This document shows, piece by piece, positions 33,680-45,422 of a DNA stretch of 64,000 nt. The notes beneath the pieces were generated by a model. That model did not search any database. It saw only the letters and a list, made by a program, of their open reading frames with translations, and was not told where the DNA came from. The position numbers and the translations under genes are program-made. Within the stretch, counting starts at the first letter, position 1, and each line of letters opens with the position of its first letter. This DNA comes from Megalonaias nervosa (lineage: Eukaryota; Mollusca; Bivalvia; Unionida; Unionidae), in the NCBI GenBank assembly GCA_016617855.1, contig JAECUM010001874.1:87157-151156 (forward strand), in the 5' to 3' direction.

Positions 33680-35775
33680 AAGTGGAGACAAGAGCAGAAG
33701 AACCCTAAGGCCCTTTTCAGGGCCACTTCATATACCTCGAAAAGATTTATTCTTTCTTGCCTAAATTTTTTTTAGTCGGGTGTATAATTTATATATAACG
33801 GGTCATTCAATTGCCTCGAAAAGATTTACTCTTTCTTGCCTAAAAATTATTTTAGTCGGTTGTATAATTTAGGTATGATAGATTGATGTTCATCAATGTA
33901 TGGTTGTATTTATCTATGTCTCTGTCTCTCTCCTATTGTCCTCATACAAAATTCCCATTGTCCGTATAGTGCCCCACTATACTACTGACTTTATCAGAGT
34001 GCCAGTAACATAAAACAAATTGGGTCAACAAATTTCAAAATACTTTGTGGACTAGAAAATCTACATAAAATTGAAACAGAAAACAACTGTTCTCCTGAAT
34101 ATCTTAGGAAGACTCTCGGTCCTATAAAGGAATAAATGTACTTAACACATTAATATGCATGTAAATAACTAAAACCTACACATTTTTTTCTTCTATTTTT
34201 TTATCCAAAATTTTTTCAAAAAGTTGGATTTGACCAAATTATCTTTCACATCATCTCATTCGGCAGCCATGTTGGCATATGTGACACGTGTCAAACATGT
34301 GAATTTTTCATAAATTATATTTTGTAATATTCATAAATAACTTCTGACAATTACACTTTTTTTAAACTCAGGAAATAATTTTTACAACTATTTTGTCATG
34401 AGAAATGAAAAAATGCTTTTAAAATCAATAAATTCATAACAAGATTACTTTTGTAATTTCCATACATTCCTTACTGACTGACACTACCGAAGAATCTGTA
34501 CAGTGAAAATGTACCATGGTACATACCACTGGAGTACACGACCGTGGTATAACAGGATACCACTAATACTGCACACCTCTATTAGTAAATCACTTGGTTG
34601 AGCTACAGCTATGCCAAATGAACATAATGAGGATGTAATATCTTGCTGTTACAAACACCTCTGTACAATGAACAACCACTTTTAATTGTATATCAATTTT
34701 AGTCATAGAATTGGTATTTTACGTAAACGGGTGTTAAACAAAAGCATAATCTTTGCAAATAATATGGAAAGTATACTGAAGAGGGACAGATGTAAATAAT
34801 AAACAAAGTGTATTAGAGAGGGACAGATGTAAATAATATGGAAAGTTATTGGAGAAGGACAGATGTAAATCATATGGAAAGTATATTCAAGATGGAGAAA
34901 CAGATGAAGAAACAGATGATGAAAGTATCCAAATGCATGAATTACAAGCCATACACAGTAATTTACCAGTAATGAGAACTTTTATTTCGACACACATATG
35001 TTGGTGTATAATCTCACAAAAACTGGGAAAAACAAATCCCTTCCTAAAGGGATTAATGGATTATAAAATGCAGTCAAGTAAATACAAGTCATAGAAAGAC
35101 AATGTTAATAAACTTGAGATTTACTCTAGTGATAAAAGCATGCGTTACTGACGCTGTTCAAAACTAATGCAAAATTGTCATGTCACTTTGAAAAACAGAC
35201 ATTTTTAAAGAGAAAAATTATATCTGTGTGTTTGCCAAATATTAATACCCCCACTACATCAATCTTTGAAGATCACTCTGTAAAGATAACTTAAACAAAA
35301 TTAAAACTGAAAATCATTTGAATAGAAAAAAAAATTCTGATCAATCCATCTACAAGCATACACAAATTTATTTGCCATGGCCAGGTAATTTCCATGTAAT
35401 TATGCTAACAAGTTGTGCACAAAAAGGTAAAAAGACAAAAAATCCAAAACTCTATAAAAAAAAGGAAAGGTTCCTTAAATAGTACAAAAACTTAATCAAC
35501 CTATCTACGTATGCAAAGTAACGTGCCTACAAAAATTTAATTTGTCCATATTGTATGGTTTCTGTGTAATCATGCTCACAAGGTGTTCACTCCAAGAAGG
35601 GAAAAGTTGCTACAATGGCAGAATCAGCTTTTCTACATAAGCACCAAAACATGCCCATCAAATTTAATTTGTCAAATGTGTTGGGTGCTAATGTGCAAAC
35701 AGATGTTCAGAAGTCATGGAAGGTAGGAGCAACCCTAAATACATATAAAGACTGACTAGAAGGATAGAATCTGAT

Positions 35776-36180
35776 TATCTTCTAAAATTCATCTTTCAGC
35801 TGCAGATCACAGTATTGTCCTCTAAAATCCATCGTTCAGCTATAGATTACGTCTAAGGATTATTCTCTAAAATCTATCTTTCAGCTGCAGATTATGTCTA
35901 AGGATTATCCTCTACAATCCATCTTTCAGCTGCAGATTACGTCCAAGGATTATCCTCTAAAATCTATCTTTCAGCTGCAGATTACATCTAAGGAATGTCC
36001 TCTGAAATCCATCTTTAAACTGCAGATAACGTCTAAGGATTGTCCTCTAACATCCATCTTTCTGCTGCAAATTATGTCTAAGGATTATCCTCCAAAATCC
36101 ATCTTTCAGCTGCAGATTATTCCTAAGGAATATCCTCTAAAATCCATCTTCGAGTTGCAGATTGTGTCTGATTATGTCTA
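35776..36180 (+). repeat. 45-bp tandem repeat, about nine units
   Basis: Units resemble CTCTAAAATCCATCTTTCAG then CTGCAGATTATGTCTAAGGA. Because 45 is a multiple of three, one frame stays open for 95 codons as a 15-residue repeat (SKDYPLKSIFQLQIT); this is probably not a gene since the array lacks other coding context. Confidence 0.8.
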
Positions 36181-38698
36181 AGAAACTGATGAGCTGAGAC
36201 CATAAATTGATTTCTTCCAGTAGTGAAAAATATCCCCTATTTGTTTATCAAAACAAAAATTCCATGGACATAAACACAAGCATGTATCATGTGCATATTA
36301 AGGTGCAGCAATGTTTACATTCTGAAAACCAAATTCCCTCCTACTGAGTGCAATGTTGGTTCCATAGTAAACACAAAGCTCGTGTATTGATCTCCATAGT
36401 GTAACTGAAGATAAAAAACAAGGTTGAGACATTTATTGGCAAATGAATATGAATTTGTATAAATAACAAAGTGATGGTATAGCCCACAAAACACTAACTT
36501 CTTTAATTTAAGAAGAAATAAATTTACAAATCAGCTTTTCTGCTTATACTTTTTAGGCGTACCGATCACAAGTTAGCAAAATCACAGATGCTTTGCAAAA
36601 TTTAAAACATTTGCCACAACACAAATCAATATTTGAAGAGGACCAATAATATGTTGGGATAGCTTTTTTATAAGGAAAAACTTTAACTGAAACCAAGACA
36701 AAATTTTCAAATAACCTTGAGAAAACGTTTGCATATCAGTGCCATATGTGGAAATTACAGACATGAAAAGGTGACTAAGACGGTCGTAATAATGAAAATT
36801 TAAGACTTTTTCAAGACTTTTATGACAAAGTAAAAAATAATTCTAGACATTTTGAGACCTGAAAAAGCAATAATCAATTTTTAGACCTTTTCAAGTATTC
36901 CAAGCCAGCGCGACCTGATTCTGCAGTCCAAAACGACAGTTATCCTTCTCAGGGTTTGGGACTTGTAACAATACAGCAAGACCTTTAACCGAAAACTTCA
37001 TTAATGCTGACAACAATACAGTGGTGGTCCTCTTCAACCCCACCCCCGACCAGCAACCACCCACTTTATTCTCCCATAATTACAAGGCACTGGCGTTCAA
37101 AAGTACCCTCAAGGATGGCCACCCGTCTAACACAGCCAGCATATTAGTGCAACAACTGAAAAATTTACCATTCGCATGAGGCCGCATAATGGTTGTTTAC
37201 AGATATAAATCTCACTGGTATTTGTTGATTTCTAACTTCCACACATCGACATTTTTCCAAAATGCCAATAAAGTATTTTAATCCGTACAAAGAGTTTAGT
37301 AATCCGATTATCCTTACTGCTGTGTGTTCTTGAAATTTTAGGCTTTGTCACTTTGATAATTACTGGCTGTTCTTACCGATGATAATTATCAAGACGACAA
37401 AAGCTAAACGCTGAGTAACACAGTATTGTTCAGCTCAAGTCAGCTTGGCATCAGGTAGCCGTGTAGTAAAATGGTATGTTAATGAGCCCTTTTGACTTCC
37501 CGCTCATACATTACAAAATGTATTGAACCGGGTACCAGACTGAAGAAAACGTTTATCATGTTACAAGCTCACATTCTTTATAAACAGTTAGCCAGGTGAT
37601 TGCTAGCTTCTGTTTTATTTGTAAATAAAATATAATGGACCTTGGTGAATGAAGTTAATAACCGATTGCTTGATATAGATGCAATTTGTTACGACTGAGA
37701 CTAAGTAACAGAAAAAAGCGAAACCAAACATTTTTTTTTAAAATTCAACAAATAATTTATTTCTCTAGAATGCAAAGTGAATATTTAAAGGAACTTACAA
37801 ATTGTAAATTAAATCCCATATAGTCCTAAAAGTTCCATCACAAGTAAAAAAGAATAGAGTATTCTGAATGAATTCCAGTTGCGTTTTGAATTAATTCAAA
37901 TTTTCAATGTGCTGATGTACCAATAGTCTGGAATAGTTATTATGTGCTAACAGTCTTGATATATCACAGTAAGATAATCCAAAATATCTCTAAATGAATT
38001 CACAATAATCCCCAAATAGTGGTTTAGTCTTAAAGTGTTACTGAACATTTGGTAATTATTATGAATAATTTAAATAAATAAATCCTTTCAAATTAAAACT
38101 GAATAAAAATTAAATGGCTGATTCATTTCGTTGAGATCGGTAATTAAGTAAATCATGTGCTAGGCAGTTTCTCTTTGATTTTGTAAATCAACAAAAAACA
38201 AACATTTATTTGTATTACTGCATTATATGTAAAATATCGATAAGATAAATTACCACATATGTTTTAATGGTGTTATGTAGTAAAACCAATCTTGAATGAA
38301 AAGCTGCCTTCTTGTTTTATGGGCCTGACATGAGATTGAGTTATGATGTCCAACCATCTGTTTTCTATCAACACAATAACTTTAGTTCCCTACGATTTGT
38401 CAGTACCAAAGTTGGCAAAAAGCTTGCATCTTGGGTTAAGCAAGAAGCCTATTGATGTTGAAATCAAGAGACCAAAGGCAAGGTCATGGACTGAAAGAAG
38501 AGATTTGTTCTCCATCACAGGCTTGGACCAATTTTTGCGCATAACTTGTACTTGGGATACAGAAGAAGTCTATCAATTATGTGGTCAAAAATGTCAGTCA
38601 GAAATCAAGGTCACTATGAATAAGAAAGTCTTCTGCACAGTATCATTGGTGCTCCATCTCCAACCTGGATGGCATACACTTGCATAAAGGAAGAAGTT

Positions 38699-38834
<136 letters not shown>

Positions 38835-40501
38835 CAAAGAAAATGGTTTCCACATAATAACGTTAGTTCTACATCACAGACTTGGAATAAACCTTTTGGA
38901 CGGCATGTACCTGCAGTAAGGCACAGGTTTATCAAATTAAGGTCAGAGGTCTAAGTCCCGATGACTTAAAAAACAAACAGTTTCGTACAAGAACATTGGT
39001 TCTAAAAATGTTCTTTAATAAGTGATTTGATGACTGCTTAGGACCACTTTGCAGCACTTAGTGCCTTAGTACTCTTAGTGGTTCTTAGCAGTATCTACCA
39101 CGACCCAACCATGACAGACTGCAGAAAAATGAGAATAATTGTACAATGAAGATACAAATGAATACTGTGGTAACTCAGATTTTAATTAGATATTCAGGTT
39201 AATGTTTTGCATAAGTGATAGCTCTACACTGAACAAACTGTACTCCAACACTTACTTTGTAATGTTAATTTCATCCCGTGAAACCTTCAAAATTCAAATA
39301 CAAGTGTGACAAGTAGAAAAGGCTCAATATCAAAACTTTGTCACTTCATATAGTTAAAATTATTTCCATCTGGTTTATTTGCTCTGGTGCCATTAATTCG
39401 ATAGTGCAAGACAAGTAAGAAAATAATTTGAGCAATCTAACATGTAGTGAATAAAACATGCAGAGGTTATTTCAAAGTAACTGTGCAAAATGAGCATGGT
39501 GAAGTGTGTAACAATGCATATGAAGTTCAGCATGCGTACAATGATCATCAGTTACTCTTTGGATTCATGAACACAATTTAAAAGGGACATTAATCGTACC
39601 TTACTTTCTATTACTCAAATAAAGTTTATATGTTTACGTTCTTTATGGCTGACTCCTAAGGAAATTTACTATGTTCTTGGCAGGTGTACTATATTGACCT
39701 AGAGATCTACAACAAAAAAGACAAAGTGATCATCACAAAAAAGATTGCCGGACTGCTGATGATGTTAGTCTTATTTCTAAAAATATCAAATTTATTTGTG
39801 GCTTTATTTTACCAAGCCATGGTCTTAAACTATGTAACAGCCAGAAGCAAAACCAACAAATTTAGTACAATCAACAAAAAATTATTTCCCTATAATACAA
39901 AGTAAAAATTCGAAAGACACTTATTGTATAACGATCTGTAGGGGCTTAATCTGTAACAAAGAAAAAGCAACAACCAAAAAGTTTTATACAATTCAAAAAT
40001 ATATATTTATTTCCCTAAAATACAAGTGAAAGAATTTTTAAAAAAAAAAATCTAACTTTGGTTAACGAATTCCTTAAACCCAAAACTGTTCTATTTTTTC
40101 CAAGAAATTCGGATACATCCAGAGGTATTCAGAATGATAACTATGGTCATTATATTACTTATGAACTACATAAGTAATCACAGTATTTTTAAATTCCAAA
40201 ATATTCTTGAATAAATATTTCTCAGTAGATCCGTTAAAAATAAGTCCCAAAATTGTTCTTGAATATTTCTTATTAAATCCTTTTGATACATAAATCCGTT
40301 CAGCTATTAAATTCCCAGTCTTTAAATAAATGTTTCTTTTCTGTACTGTAATTTCAAGAAATTGTCTTAATTATAAAAAAAAAAACGAATCAAACCAATG
40401 TACCTCTTCCAAGTCAGATGACATGTTACAGAATTAATATGACTGCGTAAAATTATCTTAATATAATCTCTTAATACGCGGTAGAAAAACAATACTTGAA
40501 G

Positions 40502-40660
40502 AGTAGTGAAGGGGGGCACTTTAGTGTCAATGGAAAATACATTACAGACACCCCCACCACCCCCACCACCACCCGGGCACGTTTGAAGTCAAAATACCCC
40601 CTGGGCTACTTTGGCGTCAAATTGAACCTAGGGCCATTATAGCGTCAAGGAAAAGTTGGG
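40502..40660. repeat. Polinton B left terminus with subterminal iterons
   Basis: After AGTAGTGAAGG come three diverged copies of a word: GGGCACTTTAGTGTCAATGG (40513), GGGCTACTTTGGCGTCAAAT (40602) and GGGCCATTATAGCGTCAAGG (40632). The palindrome ends carry the analogous GGCACTATACGGACAATGGG. These could be replication-origin or integrase-binding iterons. Confidence 0.5.
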
Positions 40661-40952
40661 TTTTGTATAGGGACAATAGAAATGGAACAGGTAGGGTGAC
40701 GTCACGGTACTGGTAACAATGTTGCAAGAGCTGACCTAAATACGCGCGGCTACTCTAGGTAGGGACAAATACAATAGAGACATAGAGATAGAAATATGGC
40801 TAGAGACATAGACATATACCACACAACCATAGACTGATGAACATCAATCTATCACACCTAAATTATACAACAGACTAAAAAAAATTTTACGCAAGAAAGA
40901 GTAAATCTTTTTGAGGCATATGAAGTGGCCCTGAAAAGGGCCTTTAGTTCTT

Positions 40953-41528
40953 CTATTTTCTCCAGTTCTTCCACCAGTTCCTCACTTTTCCAATTATTCC
41001 TTTCTTCTTCTTCTTCTTTTCATCCTCTGTAATCCAGTCAGGATGTCCCATTGCTCTAAATTTTTCCTGCACCTTTATCCAATTGTTATTCAGTCTCTCA
41101 AACTCCTCTTTCTTCTTTTTGTTTTCTTTTTCCTTTCTCTCTCTTCCCCATGTCTCTTTAATCTTCTTCACTTCTTCTTCCAATACCTTTTTCATCATTT
41201 CTTCTGCTTTCTTTAACTGGTCTAAGCCCCATTTGACAAAAGACCACTCTGTCAAATTGAATATATCTTCCAAAAAGCACCTCACTCTGATGACAACATC
41301 AAGGACCTGCTTCAAGGTGCCTGCTTTTACATATTTAGGTTGAATGAAACCTCATAACGTCTGTACTTGTTCCTCTATCATGCCTAGCACTTCGACCCTG
41401 GCTACTTTCAGGCTGTTTGCATAGTCTAGACTGCCTGGAAACCTAAATTCCTGTTCAAGCATTTCCACCACATAGGTTCCATCTACCATCCAGTACCAAC
41501 TGTGTTTTAACTGGTTAAACACGTTCAT
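40953..41528 (-). pseudogene. Coiled-coil Polinton end gene (copy B, fullest version)
   Basis: ATG at 41528-41526 opens a frame (MNVFNQLKHSWYWMVDGTYV) that runs 191 codons to 40953 with a single in-frame TGA near 41345. The N-terminal domain is Trp/Tyr-rich; the C-terminal part (DIFNLTEWSFVKWGLDQLKK, EEEVKKIKETWGRERKE, FERLNNNWIKVQEKFRAMGH) matches the genes in the palindrome arms. A TATA box and GGGATGTTTTC element lie 55-90 bp upstream. Function unknown; long Lys/Glu helices suggest an oligomeric or nucleic-acid-associated protein. Confidence 0.65.
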
Positions 41529-41580
41529 TTCGAAAGCTGTTGACTAGTCAACGCGGGTAGCCAGACTGACGAGCGCTCCG

Positions 41581-41620
41581 CTTTATATCCGTGGAGCACG
41601 GACATGAAGGAAAACATCCC
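41581..41620 (-). promoter_or_regulatory. Promoter module P1 (TATA plus GGGATGTTTTC element)
   Basis: Minus strand: GGGATGTTTTCCTTCAT (41620-41604), 13 bp, then GGATATAAAG (41590-41581), then GTCAGTCTGGCTACCC about 20 bp downstream and the ATG of the coiled-coil gene at 41528. Confidence 0.55.
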
Positions 41621-41639
41621 TTACACTCACTTCACATAT

Positions 41640-41936
41640 TATCTACTATCCACACAGAAGAGAAGAGAAGAAAAACACACACCATATCTACTATCCACAC
41701 AAACGTACGCGAACGCCTAAAAACACACACTCTACTATTCACACAAACGTACGCGAAGGCACACAAACACACACTCTACTATCCATACAAACGTACGCGA
41801 ACGCATAAAACACACACTCCACTATCCACACAGATGGAAAGAGAAGAAAAAACACACCATATCTACTATCCACACAAACGGGAAGAGAAGAAAAAACACA
41901 CCATATCTACTATCCACACAAACGTACGCGAACGCA

Positions 41937-41968
<32 letters not shown>

Positions 41969-41970
41969 TC
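41640..41970. repeat. Tandem repeat block in Polinton B
   Basis: CTACTATCCACACAAACGTA / CGCGAACGCATAAAACACAC units related to those in the palindrome arms, ending in (CA)n at 41940-41968. Confidence 0.75.
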
Positions 41971-42009
41971 AGTAAAGGAGGTAGTGTTTATAGTCACACT
42001 ATTCCACAT

Positions 42010-42571
42010 TCACACAAATCGGCAACTTGAATAGTGTCTCTTTTCTAGAGATCTGGTTAGCCCTGAGAACTTCATATGCACCTGGTTAATGGTGACACCT
42101 CCCAAGTCGGGCACAACAGATACATCGCCGGCTCCAGGCCTGCTTCCAACTGATGTTTGTGGTTGGGAGCGCAGACGGGGCTTAAGTGGCTTCACTATCC
42201 CACTCCTCCGTTTGTGGGATAGTGAATACTTGTTGTTCCCTCTGTCTTCTGTGCCAGACCCGGGGATGATGATCTGGCCTCCTTACCTCCTGTGCACACT
42301 GTACTGGTTGTTGTGGCTGTGTTTGCCATACCTGTGGTGGTGCTATTACCTGTGGAGGCATTGGTGTCCTCACCTCAGGCTCTACCTCACACAGAGGCCT
42401 TAGCATGAGGTGAGGCAGGATCCATTCCTCCCTCTTTTCCTTCTTTTTCCTCTCTTCCTCCTCTTCAAGCCTGGCAGCTTCTGCTATGGCCTCCATAGCC
42501 AGGTCGTCTAAAAGAAGCCTGGCATATTCCAGGTGCATCTGGAGTTCTAGAAGCTTGGTGAGTCTACTCAT
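42010..42571 (-). pseudogene. Small charged Polinton B protein (unknown), frameshifted
   Basis: ATG 42571 opens a 129-codon frame MSRLTKLLELQMHLEYARLL with an acidic/basic helix (LEEEEERKKKEKREEW) and a Pro/Gln-rich region. A frame change near 42190 leads to an overlapping frame with RPGAGDVSVVPDLGGVTINQ that ends at 42010. P2 lies 50 bp upstream. Not recognised. Its promoter is shared in design with the coiled-coil gene. Confidence 0.4.
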
Positions 42572-42620
42572 TCTTTGTACTTGACTGGTTAACGTTGGGT
42601 AGCCAGACTGACGATCGCTT

Positions 42621-42663
42621 CGCTTTATATTCCTGGAACACGGACGTGAAGGTAAACATACCC
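42621..42663 (-). promoter_or_regulatory. Promoter module P2
   Basis: Minus strand: GGGTATGTTTACCTTCAC (42663-42646), 15 bp, ATATAAAGCG (42630-42621), then CGTCAGTCTGGCTACCC and ATG 42571. Confidence 0.55.
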
Positions 42664-42677
42664 TGACACCAAAGCTT

Positions 42678-43796
42678 GATTGATTGATTGAATGGATTTA
42701 GGTCGCCTGTGCTAACTAAGAGCTTTCGCGACTGGTTAATTCTCGAGTGTCGAGAATTTTAATTGGTCGGGGTTGTAGGAATGGTGCCACTACAACCCCG
42801 CTTTAATGCGCGAGGATCGCGCTTTTTATTTGATGTCCGGCAGAGGAATAAGAGGAAAGGGGCCCAGAAAAAGGGCGCCAACGCTGCAGCAACGGATGTC
42901 GTCCACGCCCACACACGCCAGACTGCATTTATTTATCAAATTCAGTCCAGTTGTACTAATGGACGAAACCTAACTCCAATAATGTGTAAGCCACCTGTGC
43001 AATAAATGAAATAAAATGAGTTTCAGAATTTCGTTATTAATTAATGTAGGTTACAGCTGGAATTTAGTGTACAAAGTGTACATAAAATTATCAAAAATTT
43101 ACCACTCAGCTAAGTCAAACGACTCATTTTTTTGTATCACGCATAGTAAATAATGGTATGAAAATTTGTTGACCGCGAACCAAAGAGTCAAATTCGTAAT
43201 ACATAAAAGAGATATTATCGAAAGAGGTTTTCAAAAATACCAAAAGGAAAACCTCATACATTCAGGCAAATTTGGCAGCCAATATCTTTTCTGTCTCCCG
43301 GCTTCTCCGTTATTGTGCAGGCTTGTCCGGTATGCAGGCTATCCCGGTATATGACGGCTTTCCATATCCGTACCATATCTGTTTTAGGGGCAGATCCACT
43401 GGTCTTGCGCTTCCCTTTAAAGAGTTCACCGCCTAGTGAAATAGCCTCCTGTAAACTCCCTATGGAACTCCCTATGGACGCTACATCATTTCGTCAGAAT
43501 AGCCAGTGCAATTATGCGGTCTTTGTTGTGTGTTACTGGCCACGTTGTTTCTTTTCTGTATCAGCAGCTTCAGTGTAGGTTAGCTTAGCTCGACGTAGCA
43601 GTACAGGAATCTACATCTATGGCCACGTTGTTTCTTTGTTGCTGTTACGTTCTTTGTTCTGTGGTCCATTGTGTGTAGTCCCTTTGTTCCCGCCTTTTCC
43701 CGCCATCGCCCTTTCAACGCGCTCCCGGTACGCCGATCTTGCCTGCTTGATATCTACTGCCTGAATATGATGATGCTAATGCGATGATGAAAAAAA
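42678..43796 (+). mobile_element. 1.12-kb retroposon with 13-bp target duplication
   Basis: GACACCAAAGCTT at 42665-42677 is repeated exactly at 43797-43809; the second copy is preceded by A7 and a GATGATG tract, so the insert is a plus-strand retroposon with an A-tail inserted by target-primed reverse transcription. The first 190 bp (GATTTAGGTCGC...TTTCGCGACTGGTTAATTCT) recur at 63611-63800. An ATG at 42833 opens MSGRGIRGKGPRKRAP. The rest is unrecognised; this may be an internally deleted non-LTR element or a composite SINE. Confidence 0.7.
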
Positions 43797-44048
43797 GACA
43801 CCAAAGCTTACAATACCACTATTACCATCCCATGGAACGTGCGGACCTAAAAGAAACACTCACGTTGACATTTTTACTTACAAACACAGACATACAATAT
43901 TGGACAAAACAGAGAAACGAAGTGTTTTTGACATACTTCTATTTTTTAACATGAAAAACACACCAACATTTTTTTTTGTAATTTGAATTTGTATGTCTTT
44001 TCTAGAGTGTTGGGGCTGTTTTTGTTGACGGGGAGTGATGGCAATCTT

Positions 44049-44495
44049 TTATTGTCTAAGACTGCGTCCCCGTCTGGCGGCAGGCTTTTCTATAGGATAC
44101 AGTCTGCTTCTTCGGAAAGAGAAGGAGAACTCCTTGGTGTCTACTCGGCAGTCGACAAAACCTCTGTCTGGTTCCTGTTGCTGTTGCAGCTGTTGTTGTT
44201 GCTGCTGCTGTTCTCTCTGTTGCTTCTGAAGTCTGTACTTCTCTGTCCATTCTTCTTGCTCTTTCTTGATTTCTTCTTTGAAGAGTTCTTCTATGAGGTC
44301 TTCGGTCACTTTCAACATCCTGACATTCTCTATCTCTTCAGGTTTCGGTATCAGGTTTTGCCTGACACGGTGTAAATTCACATAAGTTTCGTTCAGCTTG
44401 TCTAGTCTTGAAGGCATGTTCATAGGTGGACGAGTCATCCATGGATGGCCAGACTGGAGACTGTCCCGCTTTATATGGTACAAACGCGAACGCAA
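44049..44495 (-). CDS. Coiled-coil Gln-rich protein of Polinton B (unknown)
   Basis: A 148-codon frame; the likely start is an internal methionine (MNMPSRLDKLNETYVNLHRV) since the TATA box lies inside the annotated 5' end. It has a charged helix (DLIEELFKEEIKKEQEEWTE) followed by a poly-Gln tract (about 10 residues) and a basic C-terminus. P3 lies immediately upstream. Not recognised. It may be regulatory, by analogy with the other genes sharing this promoter. Confidence 0.45.
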   Translation of the reverse strand: MRSRLYHIKRDSLQSGHPWMTRPPMNMPSRLDKLNETYVNLHRVRQNLIPKPEEIENVRMLKVTEDLIEELFKEEIKKEQEEWTEKYRLQKQQREQQQQQQQLQQQQEPDRGFVDCRVDTKEFSFSFRRSRLYPIEKPAARRGRSLRQ

Positions 44496-44509
44496 TAGAA
44501 AACATCCCT
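44469..44509 (-). promoter_or_regulatory. Promoter module P3
   Basis: Minus strand: AGGGATGTTTTCTATT (44509-44494), 15 bp, CCATATAAAG (44478-44469), then CCAGTCTGGCCATCC and the gene start region. Confidence 0.5.
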
Positions 44510-44691
44510 ACTAAGTTTTTGTTGGGTCGGAACGCTATGACAGCTAATGTTATGGTGAGGGATAGAGAGAAGTCAAAGAGCATATATTCGCAGTGCTTTT
44601 TGAAAACAAACGACAGACACATTTTTCTTTTTTTTTTTGTTTTTTTTTGTTGTCAAAACACAACATTTTTTATTCAACAAACAACTAACAA

Positions 44692-45310
44692 CTAACAATT
44701 AACATCAAACAAATTATTTTTGACAAGGTTGACAACGTTGTGAAATATGTTAGATTTCCACTGATGGAAGTCATGAGGCCATTGATGTACACTACGTTTC
44801 CTAGCTAAAGACAAAAGATAGCCATAATGGTCACAAAACCATCGATTTACTTTCTCATCGTTTCTCGAAGAGTTACGATCAAAATAAGTCACTAAATGTT
44901 CTAAAGGATATCCAAGACTGCGTTGATGAAGAAAATACACACAATATTGTCCACACACCATGGAATCTGTGCCTTGTAATTTCACATTATTGAATCGTGT
45001 CGTCTGGGCATTTCTTCTCATAAAATCAATGATGTCGTCTTCCAAAGGGGGTAATCCATACGAATCAAAATATTCTACACAATCCTCTTTAGGGAAGTAG
45101 ACGGCTACCCAGTGGGTTCCTGGGAGATGACTGTCGTCCGTGTTGATGACATAAGCTTGATGGTCTTGAGGTTTGCGATGAGGTAGTTCATCCTTAGCGC
45201 ACACGACAGGGTTCCAAGAAGCAGTGTACGAACTGTTGTTCAAAAGGTAATAAAGTTCCCAGGAATCCAGTTTATGTTTTGTTGTTTTTTCTTCACAGGT
45301 AATGATAAGT
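44692..45310 (-). CDS. Adenain-like cysteine protease (C5/ULP1 type)
   Basis: Open from about 45310 to the stop at 44692, no ATG at the 5' end. Catalytic residues visible: His in PGTHWVAVYF, Asp/Glu region EYFDSYGLPP, Gln-Cys in MVCGQYCVYFLHQR. VVCAKDELP near the N-terminus and the C-terminal RNDEKVNRWFCDHYG fit the Polinton/adenovirus maturation protease, about 200 residues in the family. It would process capsid and core precursors. The lack of an ATG suggests a lesion upstream or a start in lost sequence; the body is intact. Confidence 0.85.
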
Positions 45311-45422
45311 CATCAATTCAATTCTGACTTTTTGTTGAAAATCTCTGACAAGTAACCGTTTCTTTCCCTCGTCTCCGCACTTTGGGCTAAGAGAGCTTCG
45401 ATGCAATAGATCTCTAGAGTAG

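Larger units (their letters stand above)
21718..33986. mobile_element. Palindromic Polinton-type element, 12.27 kb
   Basis: Left terminus AGTAGTATAGTGGGGC at 21718; the right terminus is its exact complement ending at 33986. Flanks are GACATT (left) and GACTTT (right), a 6-bp target duplication with one mismatch; 6 bp and an AG...-type terminus are Polinton hallmarks. Arms of 5137 bp (21718-26854) and 5066 bp (28921-33986) are inverted copies; the 2066-bp spacer holds BIR and polymerase B fragments. Ordinary Polintons have inverted repeats of a few hundred bp to about 1 kb, so this structure is unusual. It encodes no complete polymerase, integrase or capsid and must be non-autonomous. Confidence 0.8.
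28921..33986 (-). repeat. Right arm (terminal inverted repeat) of the palindrome
   Basis: Mirror of the left arm; its inner border CGTTCAGTAGTTGATGTGG at 28921 pairs with the complement ending at 26854. It ends at 33986 with ...CCACTATACTACT. It keeps a single subterminal GGCACTATACGG copy. Confidence 0.85.
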
